Virus record (IMG/VR): IMGVR_UViG_3300030102_004019
Span: 1-35,473 of that record
Origin: a virus
DNA: 35,473 nt
Reading direction: 5' to 3' (one strand)
Below are positions 24,327-31,939 of the stretch, in pieces. Made by a program: the position numbers and the translations under genes. How positions within the stretch are numbered: position 1 is the first letter of the stretch; the number at the start of each line of letters is the position of its first letter. Below the pieces are notes generated by a model, which made no database searches, was not told where the DNA came from, and worked only from the letters and a program-made list of their open reading frames with translations.

Positions 24327-25550
24327 TCAGTTAAATCCTCCAGCCATTTTATGAATATCTGACCAATCCATCTCGGCCAATTCATCCATAGTTGGGAGTT
24401 TAATTTGGGCTTCTTCTTGAGCCTTAATAATTTGGTTCTTCTCAGCCGTCAAAGACTTGCGAAGAGAAGCAAATTCATTCTTAAGAGAAGCAATTTCGGA
24501 AGCCGCATCATATTGCGACTTTGCGAGAATGTTCTCTCTTGAAGAGGTTTCAGCCTTGAAGCGAGCCTCAAACTGCTTTTGGAGGTTGTCATAAGCCAAC
24601 TTCTCCAACTGTTCTTGACGGAAAGCATCGTAAGCCTTCTCAATGTTAGCAACACTCAAATCAAGAGTTTTTAACTCATTGTTGTTAAATGCCTTAACAA
24701 CAGGAAGGTCGCTGGCTCTTGGCTTGCCGTTGTCAATAACGATTCTATCGGCAGGTTCACCGATTTCAACGCCAGCACCATCAAGGGTAGAAAGAAGGGC
24801 TTTTGCCTCTTCATCCCGATACATCTTTTCATCCTCATCCATGAGTTTTTCGGACATCATTTTTTCATCTTCGTCCTCCATTTTCTCATCCATGAGTTTT
24901 TCAGACATCATCTTTTCATCCTCATCTTCCATCTTTTCGTCCATTTCTTCCTTACGCAGAGTATTAACCTCCGCCATAAGTGCGTCCAGTTCTTCTAAAG
25001 CCTTTTCAATTTTGCTCATATTTTTCACCTTTTTTTCTTGTTTAAGAATATCAAACTTTGCTTCGGGATTAATTCCTTTTTCACAGATAGTAACTTCATG
25101 TAATTCAAGTTTGCTAATTTCGTTAAATTCACCTAATTCTGAATTAGTCTTCTTTGTTTTTTGTAAAGCCTGTCCTCCAATACTAAATGACCTAAGCGAA
25201 CCCTTTCTTATTCCTCTATTAATTTCCTTTGCTTTTTCAATATCATCTCTTAATTTGATAACTACAAAGAACCCGACATCATCTACTTCAGTTTTGAATA
25301 ATCTTCCTGATTTATCTCGGTATGATTCTACTACTTCTCCGACTTGAACATTTGAATGGTTTGTCATTACATTTCTAAACTTTGGGTTCTCCATGTATTT
25401 ACTAACCGCTTCTTTAAGGGCTTTGAGTGTGATTAAATCATTTTGTTTATCAACGATTTCAATGCTTGCATATCCTCCAATCATTAAATCGTCTTGACTT
25501 TTGAGAATCCTAAAATCGTGAGTGTTGTTCCTCATCACCGCAGAAGTCAT
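24327..25550 (-). CDS. Prohead protease fused to scaffolding domain
   Basis: 407 residues from the ATG at 25550 (a TTG at 25559 is the alternative). Residues 1-170 match HK97-type prohead serine proteases: catalytic His at about 65 (TNHSNVQVGEV), Ser at about 123 (SFSIGG), and the ELHEVTICEKGINPEAKF block. From about 178 it becomes a scaffold: acidic Met/Glu/Asp-rich repeats (203-236), a long coiled-coil (about 300-385) and a C-terminal DWSDIHKMAGGFN. The scaffold probably guides capsid assembly and is then cleaved by the protease. An internal ribosome binding site before Met178 suggests separate scaffold production, as with lambda C/Nu3. Lies directly upstream of the capsid gene. Confidence 0.8.
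   Translation of the reverse strand: MTSAVMRNNTHDFRILKSQDDLMIGGYASIEIVDKQNDLITLKALKEAVSKYMENPKFRNVMTNHSNVQVGEVVESYRDKSGRLFKTEVDDVGFFVVIKLRDDIEKAKEINRGIRKGSLRSFSIGGQALQKTKKTNSELGEFNEISKLELHEVTICEKGINPEAKFDILKQEKKVKNMSKIEKALEELDALMAEVNTLRKEEMDEKMEDEDEKMMSEKLMDEKMEDEDEKMMSEKLMDEDEKMYRDEEAKALLSTLDGAGVEIGEPADRIVIDNGKPRASDLPVVKAFNNNELKTLDLSVANIEKAYDAFRQEQLEKLAYDNLQKQFEARFKAETSSRENILAKSQYDAASEIASLKNEFASLRKSLTAEKNQIIKAQEEAQIKLPTMDELAEMDWSDIHKMAGGFN
24843..24944 (-). repeat. Two tandem 51-bp repeats in the scaffold
   Basis: Residues 203-219 and 220-236 of the protease-scaffold are the same 17-residue unit, MDEKMEDEDEKMMSEKL, followed by a partial third copy (MDEDEKM). The two DNA copies differ at 8 of 51 positions. 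All eight are third-codon, synonymous transitions. Confidence 0.9.
25017..25030 (-). promoter_or_regulatory. Internal ribosome binding site and start for free scaffold
   Basis: Inside the protease-scaffold gene the minus strand reads AAGGTGAAAAAT-ATG, with AGGTG six bases before an in-frame ATG at 25019-25017. This is as good as the sites of the flanking genes and lies exactly at the protease/scaffold border. It would give a 230-residue scaffold (24327-25019) without the protease. Confidence 0.6.
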
Positions 25551-25579
25551 TCTTCTCAACCCTTCTTATTCAATTGCAG

Positions 25580-25587
25580 TATATAAA
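25580..25587 (-). promoter_or_regulatory. Possible archaeal TATA box for the capsid genes
   Basis: TTTATATA on the minus strand in the short gap between the ligase stop and the protease start. A transcription start about 26 bases from its centre would fall near 25557, just before the ATG at 25550. The preceding bases do not resemble a purine-rich BRE, and such AT octamers are frequent in this genome, so support is weak. Confidence 0.25.
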
Positions 25588-25593
25588 GAACAC

Positions 25594-28107
25594 CTATTCG
25601 TTGGTAGGAATGGGCAACTTGTTATACCTATCTTCGTAAATGTTCCACTTTCCTGTGTCCGAGTCGGTGTCTGCTGGCTTTTGTTTATATCCAGTCCAAG
25701 CAAGCCACATTTTTTCTCCTTTGACGGGAATGACTCTAATATGTAATTTAGTCTCAAATTTATTTCCTTCTAAGAAATATTCATGATAGCCATCTTTTTG
25801 AACTCCAAGTTTAATCTTACCAGAATCAATGACTTTTCCTCTTTCAACATTCTTTGAAACTTCTGCTGGATATTTACCAGCCGCACCGAATAAATCAAAG
25901 AGTTCTTCTTCATTATCTAAATCAATAGTCCAATGCATTACTTCATCTTCAACTTTGATGCTCAAGTGAACCCTATTATCTTCTCTAGCGTATATTTTAA
26001 AATTACCTTCTTGGTATTCTTTTGGTGTTTTGTATTGTTTTATGATTTCTTCATTCTGTAATATTGCATCGGGGTCTGCGTGTAGTTTCCCATTAACCAT
26101 AGAAAGATGTTCTCTCTCTTGCGCCCAACTGCCTAACTTAGATTGCTTAGAATCCAAAATATCTTCATAAGTTTCCTTCATGTTTCTCATTAAGAAATCA
26201 TGAACATCTTTAACACTTCTATCTCCTTTTTCTTGCAAATAATTGACAATAGAAACAGTAAGTTTTCCCTGCTTTGTTTTCATAATTTCTTCTGCTTGAG
26301 TTTTCCAAAGGTCAATGTCTTGTAAAGCATTCTTTGACATTAGATTATTTTCTTCAAAACCATAAATGGTAAATCCACTCATATCATACTTGATAATAGC
26401 ATTGGCTTCTCCATGAATATGGTCTGTAATTTTAACTCCTTTCGTAAAGGCTTCAACATCATAATTTAAAGATTTTTTAGTGTCTTGGGATAATAGTTCT
26501 AAAGTGACTAATTTATCCGGGTGTTCAACTTCTGGAACTTCAATCACTTTAGCAGAGAACAAACTATACCCTTCACCTTTTTTCTTGACTTCATCTACCT
26601 TTACTCTGATAATATCCCCAACATCAACAGAAATTTTTGTATTTAATGCCTTTCCTACATTTAAATACATTCTTCCTTCAATTTCTTGAAGGTTCTTCAT
26701 TTCTTCATTGATTGGTCCAACGCCCACTGTGTAAGAGTATAACTTAGATTTTGTTTTAGATTTATCTAAAACGATAACATCTAAATCAACAAATTTCTTT
26801 AACTTAATCCACTTCGGATTCTTTTTTGTTCCTACATAATAAGTTGAAGTAGCGTCTTTAATCACCACTCCTTCAGATGTTGGAATTTGCATAATTTGTT
26901 CAGAATATTCCTTTAAGTCTTTTAGGCTGTCTGCCTGACGAGTATCTTTCTTTGAGGGGTAATCAATTGCCTCAGAAGATTTAGAAGAATAGTTATTGAA
27001 TAAAGTTGTCATTCTTACTTCAAGTTCTTCTTCCATCATATTTTGAGATTCGTGCCTCATAATATCAAAAACATGACACCTTAGTTTCGCATCCTTATAT
27101 TTGTTTTTAAACACATGGGCGATAGTATCTGCACGATGAAGCGGTTCATCGCCATTAAATAAAATTAGTTCCGCATCAAGAATACAATCACCATATTCCT
27201 TTTTCTTGAGTTCATCAACTTGTTCCTTACATTTATCAGTAATATCTTTTTCATTATAAGAAAAGACCTTAACATTGTTATCAATCTTATGTAATTGAAC
27301 TCTCATACCATCATACTTTTCTTGAATATACCAATTGCCACTAAATCCTTTTAATTCATTAATGTCATCAATCTCAAAAATTCTATACATAGGTTTATTT
27401 GGAATAATAAAATCACTTTGTGCTTTTTTCTCGGAAGACTTCTTTTCTTCCTTTTTCATATCAATATCTTTAAGTTCTTCAAATTCTTCTTCTGTGTTTT
27501 GAGAAAGCATAATTAGTTCTAACATATCCATAGCGGCCTTTACTTTAGATTCAATCTTCTTTGAGTCTTTTCCATCCCCGTAATGCTCCGTAATATAGAG
27601 GGCTACATCATCCACTTCTAGGTCAAGCCCTTGAAGACCCGCCGTAATTTCATCAGGTTCCATGTCTTTAATGCTTAAAACCTCTTCGGAAAGAGTTTTA
27701 TTGTCGTCCCTTATAGCATAATGAACAAATTTAACCATTGATTCGGGATTAGTCATTAATTCTTCCAAGACTCCATCACCAAAAGAAGCGGCGAAGGGGT
27801 CAGCCACCAGCGACGAAGTATAGCGAATTAATTTTATTTTCTTGTAAAGTTCCTTTGCTTGAGGAGATTTAGGGTCTTTTGCTTCTTTAGCATCTAAGTC
27901 CTTCTCATCAATAAAGTTTTTTAATTCCTTTCCAGCAGCATCTAATTCTTCATATGATTCTCTAATCATATCAACTGTCTTACGCCAACGGCCACTGTAT
28001 TCATCAGGGTCTTCATTAGCAGATAAATAAGCAACTCTGGTTTTTTCAAAAAGACGAAGCAACTCAACGGAAGGTTGCTTGTCTTTTTCAATAGACCCAA
28101 GTTTCAT
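25594..28107 (-). CDS. ATP-dependent DNA ligase with extra N- and C-terminal domains
   Basis: 837 residues from the ATG at 28107; AGGTGG before it decides against the GTG at 28116. Nucleotidyltransferase motifs: I KYDG with Lys264 as the AMP-binding residue, III LDAEL (about 309-313), IIIa HVFDIM (345-350), IV EGVVIKD (412-418), V WIKLKK (433-438); an OB-type domain follows (about 440-525). It should seal nicks in duplex DNA using ATP. The first 240 residues are helical and unlike the usual ligase DNA-binding domain. The last 290 residues are an uncharacterised extension. Its final part (MHWTIDL, GAAGKYP, GKIKLGVQKDGYHEYF, MWLAWTGYK) vaguely recalls the LigD phosphoesterase fold, without its HxDxR signature. 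Placement between head genes is unusual and suggests late expression or packaging in the virion. Confidence 0.85.
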   Translation of the reverse strand: MKLGSIEKDKQPSVELLRLFEKTRVAYLSANEDPDEYSGRWRKTVDMIRESYEELDAAGKELKNFIDEKDLDAKEAKDPKSPQAKELYKKIKLIRYTSSLVADPFAASFGDGVLEELMTNPESMVKFVHYAIRDDNKTLSEEVLSIKDMEPDEITAGLQGLDLEVDDVALYITEHYGDGKDSKKIESKVKAAMDMLELIMLSQNTEEEFEELKDIDMKKEEKKSSEKKAQSDFIIPNKPMYRIFEIDDINELKGFSGNWYIQEKYDGMRVQLHKIDNNVKVFSYNEKDITDKCKEQVDELKKKEYGDCILDAELILFNGDEPLHRADTIAHVFKNKYKDAKLRCHVFDIMRHESQNMMEEELEVRMTTLFNNYSSKSSEAIDYPSKKDTRQADSLKDLKEYSEQIMQIPTSEGVVIKDATSTYYVGTKKNPKWIKLKKFVDLDVIVLDKSKTKSKLYSYTVGVGPINEEMKNLQEIEGRMYLNVGKALNTKISVDVGDIIRVKVDEVKKKGEGYSLFSAKVIEVPEVEHPDKLVTLELLSQDTKKSLNYDVEAFTKGVKITDHIHGEANAIIKYDMSGFTIYGFEENNLMSKNALQDIDLWKTQAEEIMKTKQGKLTVSIVNYLQEKGDRSVKDVHDFLMRNMKETYEDILDSKQSKLGSWAQEREHLSMVNGKLHADPDAILQNEEIIKQYKTPKEYQEGNFKIYAREDNRVHLSIKVEDEVMHWTIDLDNEEELFDLFGAAGKYPAEVSKNVERGKVIDSGKIKLGVQKDGYHEYFLEGNKFETKLHIRVIPVKGEKMWLAWTGYKQKPADTDSDTGKWNIYEDRYNKLPIPTNE

Positions 28108-28120
28108 TAATACCACCTAT

Positions 28121-28672
28121 TTAGCGGTATTTATTCATTTTTGGAGTAACTCTTAGGCTTTTGCCGCCTCTTGTTCTTCTATCGGCTTCAGGGGTATTGA
28201 ATTGAGAAGTGGGTAAGAATCTCTCATACATTCTAATCAGTTGTCCCATTCTCTGTTCAAATGCTTTATCGTCCATATCACCCTTACGATATGCTTCAAG
28301 TGCTTCATCCATTTCTTTGTTAGTGGCTTCAAATCCAGCAATCATTCTTTGATACCGTTTGTTCTCTCTTTCTTCATCTAAAAAGGGATTGCTTTCTCTT
28401 TCCTGCTTAAGAAGCATTTTGAATAACATCAATGACTTTTTAAATTCTGTCATCTGACCTCCAAGATTATATCCATCTGTGGGTCTATTATCGGGAATAA
28501 GATTCTTAGGTGTTTCAGCAGAAGGTCGCTTAATTTTGACAACCTCACTATCAGCCTCCATTGGACTTCGGTTGTTATCCATTAAAGATTGATAAAGAAG
28601 TTCTTTTGCTTCTCTTGCTTTCTCAATCACCATAGATACAACTCTTTCTTCTCTAGTTACTCTTTGAGGCAT
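28121..28672 (-). CDS. Helical head-region protein
   Basis: 183 residues from the ATG at 28672 (GGAGTGAT four bases before; an upstream GTG at 28681 overlaps the previous stop). Mostly helix: 5-30, 80-100 and a long C-terminal helical part (about 100-155, with ERMGQLIRMYERF-like heptads in EQRMGQLIRMYERF). The tail is Arg/Lys-rich and disordered. Between portal-side genes and the ligase; may be an internal head or scaffold-type protein. No family recognised. Confidence 0.55.
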   Translation of the reverse strand: MPQRVTREERVVSMVIEKAREAKELLYQSLMDNNRSPMEADSEVVKIKRPSAETPKNLIPDNRPTDGYNLGGQMTEFKKSLMLFKMLLKQERESNPFLDEERENKRYQRMIAGFEATNKEMDEALEAYRKGDMDDKAFEQRMGQLIRMYERFLPTSQFNTPEADRRTRGGKSLRVTPKMNKYR

Positions 28673-28677
28673 ATTAA

Positions 28678-28923
28678 TCACTCCATTCCTTTGACCATTT
28701 TATGAATGTCAGACCATTCCATATCTCCGACATTCTTTCCCAATACAGAATCTCCACCAATAACGGACTCCATAACAGGCGTTGGACTATTTGATACAAC
28801 AAAACCTGCTTTCATAAGCAGACTGTCTTTAGCATAAATTGTTTTTTCTAATGCTTCAACCTTTGCAGTTAAAGCCTTGATAATTTCAAGCATGTCTTCA
28901 TTAATTGAATTTTCTTCACTCAT
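28678..28923 (-). CDS. 81-residue coiled-coil protein sharing the scaffold C-terminal tag
   Basis: A coiled-coil at about 9-36 (MLEIIKALTAKVEALEKTIY) is followed by a Ser/Gly/Val linker and a C-terminus of MEWSDIHKMVKGME. The core MxWSDIHKM is the same as at the end of the protease-scaffold (MDWSDIHKMAGGFN). ATGA overlap with the previous gene and GGAGG upstream. Probably a mini-scaffold or adaptor that docks on the same partner as the scaffold's tail. Confidence 0.65.
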   Translation of the reverse strand: MSEENSINEDMLEIIKALTAKVEALEKTIYAKDSLLMKAGFVVSNSPTPVMESVIGGDSVLGKNVGDMEWSDIHKMVKGME

Positions 28924-29285
28924 TTCTTTTCCTCCTTTTTTCCAGCAGGATAAACCAAATCTCTCAATTGACGGTAGAGTAATTCATACTCCTTACGAAG
29001 TTTCGTAGCGGTGGCGACTATATCAATATTCCTTTCGTCCATTGACTTCATTTTCTTATTTAACTTCTTATCTGATTTAATTAGTTCTAATTCTCTAAGA
29101 GTTTCAATAAGTTCACCTAATTTAGTAAAGTCTTGACCAAAAAATTCTGTTGGCTCAGCCGCTTGAAGAGTTTTCTTTAATCTTTTTCTACCTTTAGCAT
29201 CTAAAGAATCAAGAAGTTCTTTTGGCTTTTGCTTCTCAGCCTTAAGAATAAATCCTTCTCCATCTCCATAATAGTCCCATGTCAT
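28920..29285 (-). CDS. Small helical charged protein
   Basis: 121 residues, Lys/Glu/Leu-rich, with helices at about 20-45 and 50-110. Starts MTWDYYGDGEGFILKAEKQK, an N-terminal Trp followed after a short loop by ILK, so it may be a divergent member of the Trp-motif group. AAAGGAGAG ribosome binding site; ends by overlapping the 81-residue gene (ATGA). Function unknown. Confidence 0.55.
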   Translation of the reverse strand: MTWDYYGDGEGFILKAEKQKPKELLDSLDAKGRKRLKKTLQAAEPTEFFGQDFTKLGELIETLRELELIKSDKKLNKKMKSMDERNIDIVATATKLRKEYELLYRQLRDLVYPAGKKEEKK

Positions 29286-29299
29286 TTTAATCTCTCCTT

Positions 29300-31378
29300 T
29301 CAGAAATCTTCTGCTTCTTTTCTTCTAAGTTCAGACATATCTGTTCTTCTTCTTCCTAATTGGAACTTACCTTCTTTCTCTTTCTCTCTATCTTTTCTTC
29401 TTTGAGAAAGTTTATCCTCAGTAGAAAGTTTTCTTTGCCTTGCTTCCTCAGCAGACTTTGGTTTATCATCTAAATCTCTAGAAATTGTAGCAAATTCTTC
29501 TTCTGCTTGCCTAACAATATCAATTACTTCTTCTACGAGTTCATTAAACTGAGTTTCTATCTTCTCATATTTTTCATCTTGAGTAAAAGAATGCTTTTCA
29601 AATTCATCATCCAATTCCATTTCACTACTGAAACCTTTCTCTTTGATTGCTTCTGAGATTATACTCTCAATAGTATCAAAATATTCAACAAATTCTTTTG
29701 TTACTTTCCTAGAAAGACCATCTAATTTAGCAATCTGTTTATTTGCTTTAATTAAAATTTTAACAGCACTTTTACCAGCAGGAATCATTTCTCCCTCATC
29801 ATCAGTTAATCTTCTAACTAATCTTATATAATCCTTAGTGGCTTGATTTAGAGGTAATTGACCAGCAGTATCTTCTGTAAATCCTAAACGAGTAAGTCTT
29901 TTTGTAGTATATTCAAGTTTAACTTTGGCTTTATCAATTTCATCATTAATGTCTTCTAAAGTATCTGCGGCTATTTTATCTATGAACCCTTGATATTCCT
30001 CAACATCTATATCTCCAGAAAAATACTCCTCTTCAATACCGATTCCAAAAGATAATTCAATAGTCTCTTTAAGTTGTCTTTTTAACCTACCTTGCATTAT
30101 CTCTCTATCACTTCTTTTAAAGCCTTCTCTTGGAATTTCTTCCCTTTCACCTGTTTTGGGATTGTAATTAACAGGTTCTCTTAGAGTGCCTTTTTTATTT
30201 TTAAGCATAACCTTTATTCCATCTTTAATAATTTTGACTTTTCTTTTCATCAAACCAGCAGAATCTTTCTTTAAATCTTCCAAGTCTTCTATAGACTCTT
30301 CAAGATTTCTTTTAGTTTTTAAAAGTTTTTCTGTATATTTTTTAATACTGTCTGCATTTTCCTTTGCTCTCTTAAAACCAAGTCTTTCTCTTGGAGAACC
30401 GCCTCTAAATAGTTCTTGCATGGATTCATAAAAGGTTTTTTCTTGCCTTCTATTGACCATAGGACTTGCTCTTTCGTTAAACTTTCTTTTATGCATTAAA
30501 GCCAAAACTTCAATAATATCCTTAGTTTCTTCCTTATCTTCTACTGGGAAAGACACTTCTAAATAACTGAGTAATCGGTCTTGTAATGCAGGAACATCAA
30601 TAACTTTAGTCTCATCAGGAACATAATCAGGAACTTCACCCTTTTTTCCTTTCTTTCTCTTTAAAGGAACAAATTGATTTTCTTTTGTTTCTTCTGCAAT
30701 AAATTCCCCTCTTTGATTTTTTCTTTTAGAATAAGGAGTATATTTTTTAGTTAGAACATAACTATATGCTTTAACTAAACCATTTTTATCTTTCTTTAAA
30801 ATTTTAAGCATTTCAATTAATTCATTAGATAAACTTTTTCCTAGTTCACCAGTTCCAACCATAGTTTCAAATTCTTTAAGTCTTATAGGAGTTTTAACTG
30901 TGTCTAAATTAGAAGTGATTGCTCTAAGACTATCTGCTCCTCTTTGAAGACGAGCCAATTTCTTTTTAACAGGTTGTTGTTTTTTATATTTAGATTCCCT
31001 TTTAAGTCGTTCTTCTCTAATTTGTGCCTTGCTTTTCTGACCTAGCCTTTCTTTTTCTTCTTTGCTTTTTTGGCCTAATTCACTTTGAAGTCCTTCTTCT
31101 GTTGTTTCTTCAAGAGTTTTGTCTTTTTCATCCTCTAATGAAGGCTCCATCTCTTTTCTTTCTCTTGCTATTCTCTGCTGTTCTGTCTCTTCTTCCTCTG
31201 CTTTTTGAATATATCTTCTATATTGGACAATATTAGAAGAGTTCATATTCTTAACAAGAGACATTTTAATCAAAGTAGCCGAAGCACCTTGATTCACTAA
31301 ATCTTTAGTTTCTTTATCTAACTCAACTCTCTTTAGCAATCCTGCTAAAGACTTATCCTTAGATAAATCAAAAATCAT
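29300..31378 (-). CDS. Large coiled-coil, highly charged protein of the head operon
   Basis: 692 residues, Lys/Glu/Arg/Asp-rich, nearly all helical. Low-complexity charged segments lie at about 60-150 (with a small duplication, LGQKSKEEKER / LGQKSKAQIRE) and at the C-terminus (660-692). No membrane segment, no catalytic motif. Strong GAGGTGAATAA-ATG site. Between portal-side small genes and the scaffold genes; could be an internal head protein ejected with DNA, or a second scaffold. I do not recognise its family. Confidence 0.6.
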   Translation of the reverse strand: MIFDLSKDKSLAGLLKRVELDKETKDLVNQGASATLIKMSLVKNMNSSNIVQYRRYIQKAEEEETEQQRIARERKEMEPSLEDEKDKTLEETTEEGLQSELGQKSKEEKERLGQKSKAQIREERLKRESKYKKQQPVKKKLARLQRGADSLRAITSNLDTVKTPIRLKEFETMVGTGELGKSLSNELIEMLKILKKDKNGLVKAYSYVLTKKYTPYSKRKNQRGEFIAEETKENQFVPLKRKKGKKGEVPDYVPDETKVIDVPALQDRLLSYLEVSFPVEDKEETKDIIEVLALMHKRKFNERASPMVNRRQEKTFYESMQELFRGGSPRERLGFKRAKENADSIKKYTEKLLKTKRNLEESIEDLEDLKKDSAGLMKRKVKIIKDGIKVMLKNKKGTLREPVNYNPKTGEREEIPREGFKRSDREIMQGRLKRQLKETIELSFGIGIEEEYFSGDIDVEEYQGFIDKIAADTLEDINDEIDKAKVKLEYTTKRLTRLGFTEDTAGQLPLNQATKDYIRLVRRLTDDEGEMIPAGKSAVKILIKANKQIAKLDGLSRKVTKEFVEYFDTIESIISEAIKEKGFSSEMELDDEFEKHSFTQDEKYEKIETQFNELVEEVIDIVRQAEEEFATISRDLDDKPKSAEEARQRKLSTEDKLSQRRKDREKEKEGKFQLGRRRTDMSELRRKEAEDF

Positions 31379-31387
31379 TTATTCACC

Positions 31388-31612
31388 TCAAAAGGGAATG
31401 TTTTCTTTTCTGTTCTTTTGTTTTGGAGGTAAGGTGATAACATCAGGAACATCTGCTGAATGCAGTTTCTTTTTAACGCTAGTATCTTGGGGAATACCCA
31501 CACTAAAATCCTTTGTTGGTTTTAGTTTAGTATTTGTATTTGCGTTAATTGCTCTTACTTGAGCAAGTTCCTTTGCTAACCTTACTTCTTTTTGCTTCAT
31601 ATCTTCGCTCAT
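31388..31612 (-). CDS. Small Lys/Pro-rich protein
   Basis: 74 residues. A short N-terminal helix (MKQKEVRLAKELAQVRAIN) is followed by an unstructured Lys/Pro/Asp-rich tail ending PPKQKNRKENIPF. ATGA overlap with the upstream gene and GGAGG site indicate coupled translation. Function unknown. Confidence 0.5.
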   Translation of the reverse strand: MSEDMKQKEVRLAKELAQVRAINANTNTKLKPTKDFSVGIPQDTSVKKKLHSADVPDVITLPPKQKNRKENIPF

Positions 31613-31938
31613 ATTTTTTCCTCCAAAGTTCCCTGTGTTCTTTCTAAGATAGCAATAATTTGTTCTTTAGAAAGGCTCCTGATATAATCAACTGCTCTAT
31701 CAATTAAATCACCTCTTGTCATTTCTGCTAAATTAGACATATCTTCCTCAAAAACTAAATCTAAACTATCGGTTCTTCCTTTTGGATTTATGTCAGCCAT
31801 AGGATTTCCTCCCTTCATTCTCGTTTGAGTAGGTCTTTTTACCCTATTACTCAAAACCTTTTCAGGGATTTCTTTACCCCTGCCAAGTTTGCCTTTTCTA
31901 TCTCTAGCCGCTTTTAATATCGTTTCCCAGTTATTCAT
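31609..31938 (-). CDS. Small head protein starting with the Trp motif
   Basis: 109 residues from the ATG at 31938, reached from the portal stop as TAAG-ATG with AAAGGAGAG upstream; a longer reading into the portal gene is not needed. Begins MNNWETILKAARDRKGK, a clear case of the W-x-x-I-L-K motif. A basic middle part (25-50) is followed by an acidic segment and a C-terminal helix (about 70-105). Function unknown. Confidence 0.55.
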   Translation of the reverse strand: MNNWETILKAARDRKGKLGRGKEIPEKVLSNRVKRPTQTRMKGGNPMADINPKGRTDSLDLVFEEDMSNLAEMTRGDLIDRAVDYIRSLSKEQIIAILERTQGTLEEKI

Positions 31939-31939
31939 C

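Noticed and set aside
24643-25347. Long plus-strand open frame (234 codons), Ser/Phe-rich
   Set aside because: It is the mirror of the acidic protease-scaffold gene; Ser/Phe bias arises from reading GAA/GAT/AAA codons backwards, and it has no ribosome binding site.
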